Below, piece after piece: positions 26,680 through 34,906 of a stretch of 59,075 bases of DNA (the first letter of the stretch is position 1; the number at the start of each line of letters is the position of its first letter). The DNA is taken from assembly GCA_046542255.1 (NCBI GenBank), contig JBKHBT010000010.1, positions 1 to 59,075 of the forward strand, read 5' to 3'. Source of the DNA: JBKHBT01 sp046542255 (lineage in GTDB: Bacteria > UBP14 > UBA6098 > JBKHBT01). The position numbers and the translations under genes are program-made. A model generated the notes under the pieces. The model did not search any database. It saw nothing but the letters and a program-made list of their open reading frames with translations, and was not told the origin of the DNA.

Positions 26680-27698
26680 ATGGAAAATATTAAAAGTAAA
26701 AGAAGCCTGCTATTGTATATCTTGATTGTCTTTGTGATAAGTTTTGGAGTAATCGAGATATATGATTATTTAGGTGGCCCGTGGAAGATGCCCTGGTCTT
26801 TGATAATCGGTTCGGCATATATGCTCTTCCCCTTGATTTCTGCTTCTATTGTCATCGGAATTATAGAAAAACGTAATATTTTTAAGAATATCGGGCTTGC
26901 ATTTACATTCAATAGATGGTTTATCGTTGCCTGGCTTTCGCCTTTTTTTATAACTTGTATTCTTTTTGTTGTCATGCTTCTTATGCCTGATATCAAATTT
27001 TCTTTGGCAATGGAGACTACAATAGCAAGATTGGGCAGTAATATGACTTCAGAGCAGCTTGCTCAGATCAAAAAGCAATATGAGATGATGCCTATTCATC
27101 CGGTTTTGATTAGTCTTGTGCAGGCAATAATATTTGGCCCTACTATTAATGCCATGTTTGCTTTTGGCGAAGAAGCCGGCTGGCGTGGCCTGATGCACCG
27201 CGCGCGAGCTAAAATCGCATGGATTCTGGAAAGAATCGATTATTGTTGGCATCGTCTGGGGATTTTGGCATATGCCTTTGATACTCAAAGGCCATAATTA
27301 TCCGCAGCATCCGGTGGCTGGTGTTTTCATGATGGTTGGATTTACCCTACTTCTTTCGCCGATGATGACCTACATACTCTTTTAAAGCCATATATATAGT
27401 ATATATATAATATTTAATATATATAGCAAAAGGCTTTACTGATGTTTTAGCCTGAAAAGTATGATAATGCGGAACAGCGCATTGTCTGATAAAATCCGGC
27501 TCTGTGCTTACGGCGGCCATTTTCCATGGAACCATCAATGCAATGGCTGGATTGCCTCTGATAGTTTTTGTAGGCGGAAATGACCTTACAGTAGGGATTA
27601 CCGGACTTGCTGGTTTCATTGCATTATTTATCGCAAATCTATCGATTGTTATATACGATAAAGTCTATGCCAAAGAAAAGGTCATATTCAAACAATAG
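26680..27698 (+). pseudogene. CPBP-family intramembrane protease, broken by frameshift and element insertion
   Basis: The first part encodes membrane helices and the motif GEEAGWRGLMHR (Glu-Glu and Arg of CPBP/Abi proteases). At 27199-27206 lies a CGCGCGCG run; after it the coding frame moves by +1 and continues as RELKSHGFWKES, IIVGIVWGFWHMPLIL (second motif with His) and MMTYIL. The frame is then cut by a copy of the dispersed element (27380-27490) and resumes in a third frame as KSGSVLTAAIFHGTINAMAG, the third motif with His and Asn. All active-site motifs are present but no single frame joins them. CPBP proteases cleave membrane proteins or process prenylated or peptide substrates. As read, the gene is dead. 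The CG run could be a sequencing or assembly error, but the insertion cannot be. Confidence 0.87.
27380..27490 (+). repeat. Dispersed palindromic element, copy 3, inside CPBP gene
   Basis: A full copy: TTTTAAAGCC, AT-rich spacer rich in TATA, core GGCTTTACTGATGTTTTAG, then GATAATGCG / GAACAG / CGCATTGTC and TGAT. The hairpin has one G-T pair. It brings stop codons and separates motif 2 from motif 3 of the protease. No clear target duplication can be read from the flanks. Confidence 0.92.
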
Positions 27699-27769
27699 AA
27701 GTAAATTCATAATATTATTTCTCTCGCAATTTTTATTGACAACTATATTATTAAATTCAATAAAAACAA

Positions 27770-27797
27770 TTGATTTATCTTTTATTTCCTCTATAAT
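27770..27797 (+). promoter_or_regulatory. Promoter of zinc-ribbon-like membrane protein
   Basis: TTGATT and a perfect TATAAT are separated by 16 bp. The -10 lies 20 bp before the ATG, so the transcript would have a very short leader containing the GAGGAG ribosome binding site. Confidence 0.55.
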
Positions 27798-27817
27798 TAA
27801 TATGAGAGGAGTAGTTT

Positions 27818-28573
27818 ATGTATTCCGATATAGACAGGATGCGCCTGACATCGGCTTTATTTAAAGTCTTGATGGTTGCCATTGGAATTTTTTTATTGTC
27901 ATTATTCTTTATTCCTAAAAAGGATAAAAATAAGCCAGTAGAAGGTACAGGCGGTGCCAAATACAGCCGCCGCATGATTATCACTACTAAAATCTGCGAT
28001 ATTTGCGATACCCTGATTGTTGATACTGCATATATTCCAATTGTTTATGGCGAGGATTCATCTACTGTAGAACAAAGGACTCATGGCGTTTGTAAACAAT
28101 GCTACCTTAAAAATCAAGAAAGAGCCGATGCCCTGTACTCTGAAGGTAATAAATATTACAAATCCGGCTCCTATGAAGATGCTTTATACTATGTCAAAGA
28201 ATCGGTATCTTTAGGACATCCGCGTGCTGGTAAGCTTCTGGATTCGATTCGCTATAGGATAAAAGTACGGGATGAAAGAGAATTCTTGCAGGGCGATAAT
28301 GATCTACTCGGCAGTGAAGAAGGGGAAACAGCAAAAGAGAATATCGCCACGAAACTTCAGGCTGCTCTTGCCAATAATGGCTGGGAAACAGATATTACAC
28401 TTACCGGCGAAAATAATTCTGTGATTACTATCACCTATGAAGACATGGATAAAAACTGGGCAGAAGATTTCATCGCCAGTAATTATATGTCGGAGCTTCG
28501 CAAGGGAAGTTTCAAAAAAGTCTATTTCAAGAACAATGAAACTTTTTCTGCCTTTTACGATTTTACCCAATAG
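27818..28573 (+). CDS. Membrane protein with CxxC pairs and TPR-like segment
   Basis: The 251-residue protein is not recognised as a named family. It has one membrane helix (about residues 13-33), then two cysteine pairs (ICDICDT near 59 and GVCKQCYL near 91) that could bind zinc. A TPR-like repeat follows (ADALYSEGNKYYKSGSYEDALYYVKESVSL pattern, about 102-135), then an acidic linker and a C-terminal alpha/beta part of about 80 residues. With a single N-terminal helix the rest may lie on either side of the membrane. GAGGAG precedes the ATG. It is a single-gene unit between the broken protease and another copy of the dispersed element. Confidence 0.75.
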   Translation: MYSDIDRMRLTSALFKVLMVAIGIFLLSLFFIPKKDKNKPVEGTGGAKYSRRMIITTKICDICDTLIVDTAYIPIVYGEDSSTVEQRTHGVCKQCYLKNQERADALYSEGNKYYKSGSYEDALYYVKESVSLGHPRAGKLLDSIRYRIKVRDEREFLQGDNDLLGSEEGETAKENIATKLQAALANNGWETDITLTGENNSVITITYEDMDKNWAEDFIASNYMSELRKGSFKKVYFKNNETFSAFYDFTQ

Positions 28574-28692
28574 CATATAAAAATAATAATTAACATTTAG
28601 CTTTTTTTATATTGAATTAAGAAGTACTGCTATTACTAAGCAAGCAGAGAGTATGAAGAAAATCTTATCAATTTTGGTTCTAGTCTTTTCTC

Positions 28693-28797
28693 TCCTAAAG
28701 CAATATATAATATGCATGTTACACAATACAAAATACAATGGCTTTACTGATGTTTTAGCCGGGAAATATGACAATGCGGAACAGCGCATTGTCTGAT
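28693..28797 (+). repeat. Dispersed palindromic element, copy 4
   Basis: The core GGCTTTACTGATGTTTTAG and a perfect 9-bp hairpin (GACAATGCG / GAACAG loop / CGCATTGTC) are present, ending TGAT. The 5' box is TCCTAAAGC and the AT spacer differs from copies 2 and 3. It lies in the 532-bp gene-free gap after the zinc-ribbon-like gene. Confidence 0.9.
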
Positions 28798-28953
28798 CGA
28801 AAAGGACAACAGAAAGAAATATATTTTGCTGTCGAAAGTTACGGTAGCCCAGAGAAAAATTTATAGCGCTTTCGCCCTAAAAAGACGCGAAACTCCCTAC
28901 AAACTCGACCAATAAAACCTTGACACAGTTCTTACTTAATTGCAAATTGTAGA

Positions 28954-29018
28954 GCCCCGCTTAAAGCTAAGTTAATGCTATTGTGTAAGTTAACTTTCGC
29001 TAATGTCGAAGTCGGGGC
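28954..29018. other. Long imperfect inverted repeat, candidate structured RNA
   Basis: Outer arms GCCCCG (28954) and CGGGGC (29013) enclose inner arms AAGTTAA (28969) and TTAACTT (28990); the sequence between outer and inner arms also matches in part (TTA-AAGC against GCTAA). A TTGACA hexamer lies 29 bp upstream on the plus strand but without a good -10. It could be a small RNA, a cruciform site or the remains of an element. No gene lies in this stretch. Confidence 0.4.
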
Positions 29019-29055
29019 AAAATCAAATATGATAAATCAGCTACATAAAAAGAAA

Positions 29056-29081
29056 AACCCGGCGGTAAAAACCGCCGGGTT
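29056..29081 (-). terminator. Terminator of the 1884-residue T9SS protein gene
   Basis: A perfect 10-bp stem (AACCCGGCGG / CCGCCGGGTT) with a 6-nt loop lies 25 bp after the stop on the minus strand, followed by TTTCTTTTTATG. It is the clearest terminator in the window. Confidence 0.92.
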
Positions 29082-29105
29082 AAAGAAATGGGTGTGAATC
29101 ATTTC

Positions 29106-32100
29106 TTATTTAATGAGCATCAATTTTTTAATGCTCTCATCTTCAGACGCTTTTAGCCTGACAAAATAGACACCTGAATCGAGATTGTCTTCATGATACC
29201 TGACTGTATGTTTTCCGGCATTGAATCTGCCATTCTCGATATTTCTGAGTTTTCTTCCGGAAAGGTCATATACTGAAAGATCAACATCTGCCTCTTCAGC
29301 AATCTCAAATGTGATTGCAAAATTTGAATTTCCAGGATTTGGTTTGATCGAACTTATTGCGAAACCAGACGGGATAGTAGAAATATTCGAGGTAGTGATT
29401 TCTATCCTATGATAGCCCTCTCTCAACTCGATGGATTTGTCTTTGTTTATAAAGATTTCTTCGCCATCTTTGTGAACGGCATAAGCATAATCACCTTCGA
29501 TATCCATATAAAGCCTTCCAGCCTCTTGCATCTGAATATCCACAGTCCAGCTTGTATTTCTATCTATTTTATCATTGATAGCGTATTTACCATCTATTGC
29601 CATCGAATTGACATCATCGGGTGCAATAGGTGGCATATGAGAGATCGTTGGTTCGCTATCGACTGTCCTAAGTGCTGCATATTGTGAACTGCCATCTAAT
29701 CGAAGTTCTAAACTCGATCTGATATCTTTTCTTGACTCAGGAATATTTTTGCCCAATATCGATGAGACAAAGACCTCAGCAGGTTCAAAGGCAAATACCC
29801 AGTAGCCTATGCCTGTCTCCAAAACCTCGGAGTTATCATATCTTGATTCTGGTGGTGGAATATAGGTCCATAGGTCGCCTTCGAGTAATGCATCTACTGG
29901 CTCTATTCTCTGTTCCCAGAAATAGACATCATTAACAACCGAGCCTATCATATTCCAGCCTCTTTGAAGGTCGCTCTCGAATCGATATATTGGTTTACCA
30001 CTAAATTCATAGCTGGTATCGATTGTGCTAAGAACCCAGTAACCTTTTCCATGTTCTAATGTATCGGCAGATGCATAAGCATCAGAAAGTGGAGCATACA
30101 CATAACCCGGAGCTAAACAACTCGGGAAAAGTGTTTCAAAGCTCATATCATCCAACTCGATAGGTACTGAAATCATATTCCAACCGCGGCTTAGGTCGAT
30201 ATGCCACGTTGCCTCGAAATTATGATGATAATAAAACCATACTGTATCGCCTGCACCAACATAGTACATGCTATCTGTTGTCATCTCGATTTCATCATCT
30301 ATAAAGATACCTGGCCAAATCCTATCTGGATTCCATTTGATCCAACCATCTTCTTCTGTGAATGTTGCTTGCCATACAATGATAGTGTCGCCCCATCTTC
30401 TAATATCGCGCTGCATTTTGACAAAATCATCCGATATGAAATATGCATCGGGCGTTCCAGGCGGTAAGAAAAGATTGTACATATCGATTCCACGATCATA
30501 GTTTCCAGTGGCATGTGGCAGAGTTCCGAAATATAGGCTATCGTAGAAAGTGCCGCCTTCTCCGACAAAGCTAAGCTGAGCAAGCCAATAATAATCAAGT
30601 TCATCGCCGATAACAAATATTCCATCGGTTGGGACATATTCCGGCAGCTCGACACCACCATTAATTATTACATCGTTTGCTCTTATGAACGATGATGCGC
30701 CTTCTATGGCCTCTTCACGGACACCAAATCTTATATCTGCTATTCTTGCAGAATCGAGAAGTGGCGTTTCGCCAGACATTTCGATATCGACTCGGCCTTC
30801 TTCGAGATATACCATTTCGAATGTCCAATCTGCGGGAAGCTCGGTACCCTCTTCGGCATTATTGATAAAGATATTCTCTGGATCGCATTCGACCGAGAAT
30901 TCCAGGCTGGTTATCTCATTATCATAAACTATTCCAGTCCTTATCGGAACTGTTACAAATGTTCCCGGTTCGCCATCGGTTCTGTATGGTGGGGTTAGGG
31001 TAAAGTAATTCTCTGGTGAATGCTCTTCCACGACTAATGTAACATCTACTCGTAGCTCGGGGGCTTCAGGGTCATTTGTATAGAAAACTATAACTGTTTC
31101 ATATGTTCCCGGGGCCATATCTTCAGTTCTGAAGAACAATTCAAAATTCCTGGATGTATGAGGGTAAACCAGTCCATCTCTTGGTGTAACTAGCAGCCAT
31201 GGAGCATCTTCTGTGACAGCATCTATGACAGCAATACCATCGCCAAAATTCCTTATGGTCAAAGTCTGCTCATCGGTCCAATCTCTTTCGATAGTAGCAT
31301 TGATAAATGGTGGATCGGCTGAGAGCCTTGGTGATCCGCCACCAGGTGCGCCTAGGATCAATTTGCCGAAATAACGTGGGTCTTCATGGTCGGCACCGAG
31401 TGGATAGCGGAATGCTGTGTCTTCATCGCTGGTGATAAGCTCAAAAACAATACCAATTGTATCGCCTGGATTATTCTGCATTCTCGAGTCACCAGAGAGA
31501 TCGATCCTGGCTTCCATAATGCTCATTCCATCGAAACTCCATTCGCTACTCATCTCATAAGCCACTTCCTCGACACCGATAACAAGGCCATCATCATCGG
31601 TATAAGGAACAAAGAAATTATTAACACCCGGAGCATCATAGGAACGGAATAGCCCCTCTGTTTCCAGAGTATCTGGCCACATTCTATCTCGATTATCATC
31701 GAAGAACATATTGAATTCTCCGCCGCGAGCGACAGAGCCTTCGACAACAACAGCAAGATAAAGTTCCAAATCATTATTCGATACATAAATATCGATACCA
31801 TCATGAATATCATTGATGAATGTGGCATTATCCCACATAGCATCATCGAGAATGCCATCGATTGTAGCCCAATCTCTAACATAACTCGAATAGATATCAC
31901 CGCTAATCATTGCAAAACCAGCATCGGTATTGGAAAATCCACTCATATCATCTGGGTCCACATAGCGAGCTGCTACTTTATAGTAATATGTCTCACCATA
32001 TTCGATATAGCAATCATTGAAGCTATTGAAAATAATATCGGTAGCTATTACTTCATAACCATATTCAAAATTATTGCTCCTATAGAGCGTATATCCAGCG

Positions 32101-34760
32101 AGTGTGACTGGAAGATCCAATGACATAGCTTGTGGTATATCCCATGTAATCGGTATGCTTCCTGTAAATCCGTCATGAGCTTCAAGATTTTGTGGCTGAA
32201 ACATCGGATGCGTCATCTTAACAACCTGAAGTGGGAATTCAAATAAATTAGTATCCAGGCAGCCCTCATTGGTCAAGCCGATAGAAATCTCGAAAGCACC
32301 TTCGCTTCCGCCGGGATCCCAATAAAGCTCTCCATCCGGGCTAATAGTAAAACCAGAAGGAACATCGACCGGAACATAGATGATCGAATCATCTTCGATA
32401 TCATATGCTTCCAGCTCAAAATCAAAGATATGGCCTTCGATAATAATACTATCTGGCATATCAGATGTTGCAATAGGTGCATCATCATAAGGTTCCACAA
32501 TCAATGAAACAGAATCGACCAATGTATCACCTCTGTCATTTGTGGCTCTAAGAATAATCCAGCTATCGCCAAAGTAATTCTCTTCTAAGGAGACCAAAAC
32601 ACGAGCGTCCATTTCTTCGAGAAGGTCAGATTCTTCTAAAGTAACCGTAACCTCTTCAACGGTAGATTCAACTTCGTATTCTGCTCCTTCTAGGAAGAAA
32701 ATATCTGTCATATACGGCAGATAGAAATCCGGGTCATCTTCGGTTTTAACAATCTCGCCAAGCGGCTCTATAACGCCATTTGTCCAGCAAGCAGCAACAT
32801 GGCCGAATCTCGAGCGATGGCCGGCCTCATCAAAAGTCATAATGGCAAAATAATATAGTTTTGCTGGATCGAGGTCATCCACACGGAAGACCTGAGTTTC
32901 ACCGCCTTCGACTGGTTCTGGTGGAGCTGGATGTTGTGGTGCAAGATGGTAATTGAACATCGTTATCGGTTCGTCATCGTAATATAGCTCGTAATGATCG
33001 GCAAAACCGGTATAGCCATCGTCTCCCGGAGCTGTCCAGGAAAGCTCGATATAATCTGTTCCACTATTCCTACACCCAAGGTCCAGACAGGCGCCAGGAG
33101 CTTCTGTATCGACACATTCTGGTGTTGTATAATGTAATACATTTGAAAGCGCAGAAGCATTTCCAGCTTCATCGTAAACCTTCGCTGCAAAATAATAATC
33201 GGTCATCTCTTCCAGATCATGTATAGTAACCATCTGTTCTGTGCCGGCTTCTTCTGGTTCCGGCACTGCTTCGACAATAGTTGCATCCTCGAAGTTTTCA
33301 TCAGTAATAGGGTCTTCTGAAAGTCGGAAATCATAATAATCTGCGGTACCATCATCACCATCGTCGCCGGTTGCTATCCAATTAATCTCGGCAAATGCAC
33401 AACCTCTTGTACCAAGCATAAGAACCAATGGATCCGGTGGTGTCTCATCTGGTATTTCTGGTGTTGTACATAATATAGTATTGGAAATACCACTCCAATT
33501 CGGCACCTCATCCGCTATTTTCATAGCTATATAGAAACTCGACCCAGGATCGAGGCTTCCAAGGACAAATTCCTGTAATTCACCAGATGGCAAAGGTGTT
33601 TCGTCAAATCCTGGCCATGATGTCGCTTCATCCCAATTCTCTTCTGTAATCGGAGCATCCAATACGCGAAGGTCATATTCGGAGGCATTTCCCATATAGC
33701 CGTCATCGCCGGTGGCAGTCAAATTGATAGTTACCGATGTATAGGTCGAGTCAACCTGAGCCAGGTCATCGATATCGGCAGGTGGAATTGTATCGGTTTC
33801 ATCTGCATCCAGCGTATCGATTTCAAATAGGACATCATTTTGATCAGATAATTCACTGGCAGCATTTTCGACTCTAATTATGCATTCTTCAGAAATCACA
33901 TTGGGGATTTCCCAGTTATACGTATCGCTGAGTGGCATATCGGTCTGGACAGTATCCCAATCCACTCCATCATTGCTTGAAAATAGAATATCGATTGTCC
34001 CGGTTAGGGAAACCGATTCCCATTCAATATTAATAAAATTACCGATTATAAATCTTTCGCCACCGACAGGATACAGTAGATCCAGGTCTTCTGGTGGTAT
34101 AATAGAAAATAAATCATCACATACGTCAAAAATCTCTGCTGAATCAGAATCCGATACTTTGATAAGCATTTCATCGGATTCGAGAATTGGCGCAGTCCAT
34201 CCATAATCGCCATCATCTACAACTTCTGCGATAATAACATTCCAACTTGCTCCACCATCGCTGGAGTATTCGATCATGACATCATCGATCGCTCCGGTAC
34301 TCGACCAACGAATAGGTATCGATGCTTCCTGGAAAAATACCTCGCCACCATTCGGATTTGTAACTTCGATAGAAAGATCAAGCAAATCACCTTCGAGATT
34401 AATAATGCCAATCGATTCGGAGACATAATCCAAATTTATTACATGCGAGACAGTAATATGATTATCTGTGCAGGTATTGAAGAAAGTGATTCGCATCGTT
34501 GCACCATCGACAGCGCCCGTTAAATTTCCACTATTGATATAGAAATCATTATCTTCTACACCACAGCCTGTGCTCTCCTCTGTTAAAACTTCACTTGAAT
34601 CACCATCGATCCAGGCCACAAAACTCAAACAAGCCTCATCGATTGGACTACCATCAGGATTATTAACACTCCCAATAATAAGATGAGTTTCACCTGGTTG
34701 GGCAAATGCCAAGCCAGCGAAACAAATTAATAAAATAGCTATTAGCCAATTACGCATCAT
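29106..34760 (-). CDS. Giant T9SS-sorted multidomain protein (about 1884 residues)
   Basis: The start is set at ATGATG just after GGGAGGA; a longer TTG-started frame has no ribosome site. A signal peptide (WLIAILLICFAGLAFAQ) is followed by an N-terminal domain with two conserved cysteines shared with two neighbours, two Kre9/KNH-like domains (about 130 and 230; NGGEVFFQEASIPIRWSS), three FN3 domains with a TGDDG insert (about 325-650), cadherin/He_PIG-like regions (680-850), another FN3, a CBM9-like domain (about 960-1130), a BACON-like domain (about 1150), a cohesin-like domain (about 1260-1380), two GWNM repeats (RGWNMISVP and RGWNMIGSV) and a T9SS type A domain (IKPNPGNSNF to the last Lys). 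No catalytic domain was found. It likely acts as a secreted or surface adhesive or scaffold protein. It has its own terminator. Confidence 0.87.
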   Translation of the reverse strand: MMRNWLIAILLICFAGLAFAQPGETHLIIGSVNNPDGSPIDEACLSFVAWIDGDSSEVLTEESTGCGVEDNDFYINSGNLTGAVDGATMRITFFNTCTDNHITVSHVINLDYVSESIGIINLEGDLLDLSIEVTNPNGGEVFFQEASIPIRWSSTGAIDDVMIEYSSDGGASWNVIIAEVVDDGDYGWTAPILESDEMLIKVSDSDSAEIFDVCDDLFSIIPPEDLDLLYPVGGERFIIGNFINIEWESVSLTGTIDILFSSNDGVDWDTVQTDMPLSDTYNWEIPNVISEECIIRVENAASELSDQNDVLFEIDTLDADETDTIPPADIDDLAQVDSTYTSVTINLTATGDDGYMGNASEYDLRVLDAPITEENWDEATSWPGFDETPLPSGELQEFVLGSLDPGSSFYIAMKIADEVPNWSGISNTILCTTPEIPDETPPDPLVLMLGTRGCAFAEINWIATGDDGDDGTADYYDFRLSEDPITDENFEDATIVEAVPEPEEAGTEQMVTIHDLEEMTDYYFAAKVYDEAGNASALSNVLHYTTPECVDTEAPGACLDLGCRNSGTDYIELSWTAPGDDGYTGFADHYELYYDDEPITMFNYHLAPQHPAPPEPVEGGETQVFRVDDLDPAKLYYFAIMTFDEAGHRSRFGHVAACWTNGVIEPLGEIVKTEDDPDFYLPYMTDIFFLEGAEYEVESTVEEVTVTLEESDLLEEMDARVLVSLEENYFGDSWIILRATNDRGDTLVDSVSLIVEPYDDAPIATSDMPDSIIIEGHIFDFELEAYDIEDDSIIYVPVDVPSGFTISPDGELYWDPGGSEGAFEISIGLTNEGCLDTNLFEFPLQVVKMTHPMFQPQNLEAHDGFTGSIPITWDIPQAMSLDLPVTLAGYTLYRSNNFEYGYEVIATDIIFNSFNDCYIEYGETYYYKVAARYVDPDDMSGFSNTDAGFAMISGDIYSSYVRDWATIDGILDDAMWDNATFINDIHDGIDIYVSNNDLELYLAVVVEGSVARGGEFNMFFDDNRDRMWPDTLETEGLFRSYDAPGVNNFFVPYTDDDGLVIGVEEVAYEMSSEWSFDGMSIMEARIDLSGDSRMQNNPGDTIGIVFELITSDEDTAFRYPLGADHEDPRYFGKLILGAPGGGSPRLSADPPFINATIERDWTDEQTLTIRNFGDGIAVIDAVTEDAPWLLVTPRDGLVYPHTSRNFELFFRTEDMAPGTYETVIVFYTNDPEAPELRVDVTLVVEEHSPENYFTLTPPYRTDGEPGTFVTVPIRTGIVYDNEITSLEFSVECDPENIFINNAEEGTELPADWTFEMVYLEEGRVDIEMSGETPLLDSARIADIRFGVREEAIEGASSFIRANDVIINGGVELPEYVPTDGIFVIGDELDYYWLAQLSFVGEGGTFYDSLYFGTLPHATGNYDRGIDMYNLFLPPGTPDAYFISDDFVKMQRDIRRWGDTIIVWQATFTEEDGWIKWNPDRIWPGIFIDDEIEMTTDSMYYVGAGDTVWFYYHHNFEATWHIDLSRGWNMISVPIELDDMSFETLFPSCLAPGYVYAPLSDAYASADTLEHGKGYWVLSTIDTSYEFSGKPIYRFESDLQRGWNMIGSVVNDVYFWEQRIEPVDALLEGDLWTYIPPPESRYDNSEVLETGIGYWVFAFEPAEVFVSSILGKNIPESRKDIRSSLELRLDGSSQYAALRTVDSEPTISHMPPIAPDDVNSMAIDGKYAINDKIDRNTSWTVDIQMQEAGRLYMDIEGDYAYAVHKDGEEIFINKDKSIELREGYHRIEITTSNISTIPSGFAISSIKPNPGNSNFAITFEIAEEADVDLSVYDLSGRKLRNIENGRFNAGKHTVRYHEDNLDSGVYFVRLKASEDESIKKLMLIK

Positions 34761-34863
34761 TCCTCCCGTATATTTGTTCTTCAAGTCAGGAAGAACCGGT
34801 TAGATTTTCATCAAATTTCAAATTACAAAATTATATACAATTACTCGATTTAACCTCCGGTAA

Positions 34864-34894
34864 TGCCAGGCCCCGATAATTTCAGAGCCTGGCA
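34864..34894 (-). other. Hairpin after the 2274-residue protein gene
   Basis: TGCCAGGC pairs with GCCTGGCA around a 15-nt loop, 13 bp beyond the stop of the minus-strand gene. No T-run follows, so it may be a terminator or a 3'-end stabiliser. Confidence 0.55.
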
Positions 34895-34906
34895 AATATC
34901 ATAAAT

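Noticed and set aside
28607..28789. A short antisense peptide (MRCSA...SYFPAKTSVKPL) encoded by the dispersed elements
   Set aside because: Copies 1 and 4 can encode a similar peptide on the minus strand, but copy 3 has a stop in that frame and uses another frame, and copy 2 differs in the hairpin. The pattern follows from nucleotide conservation, not coding selection.
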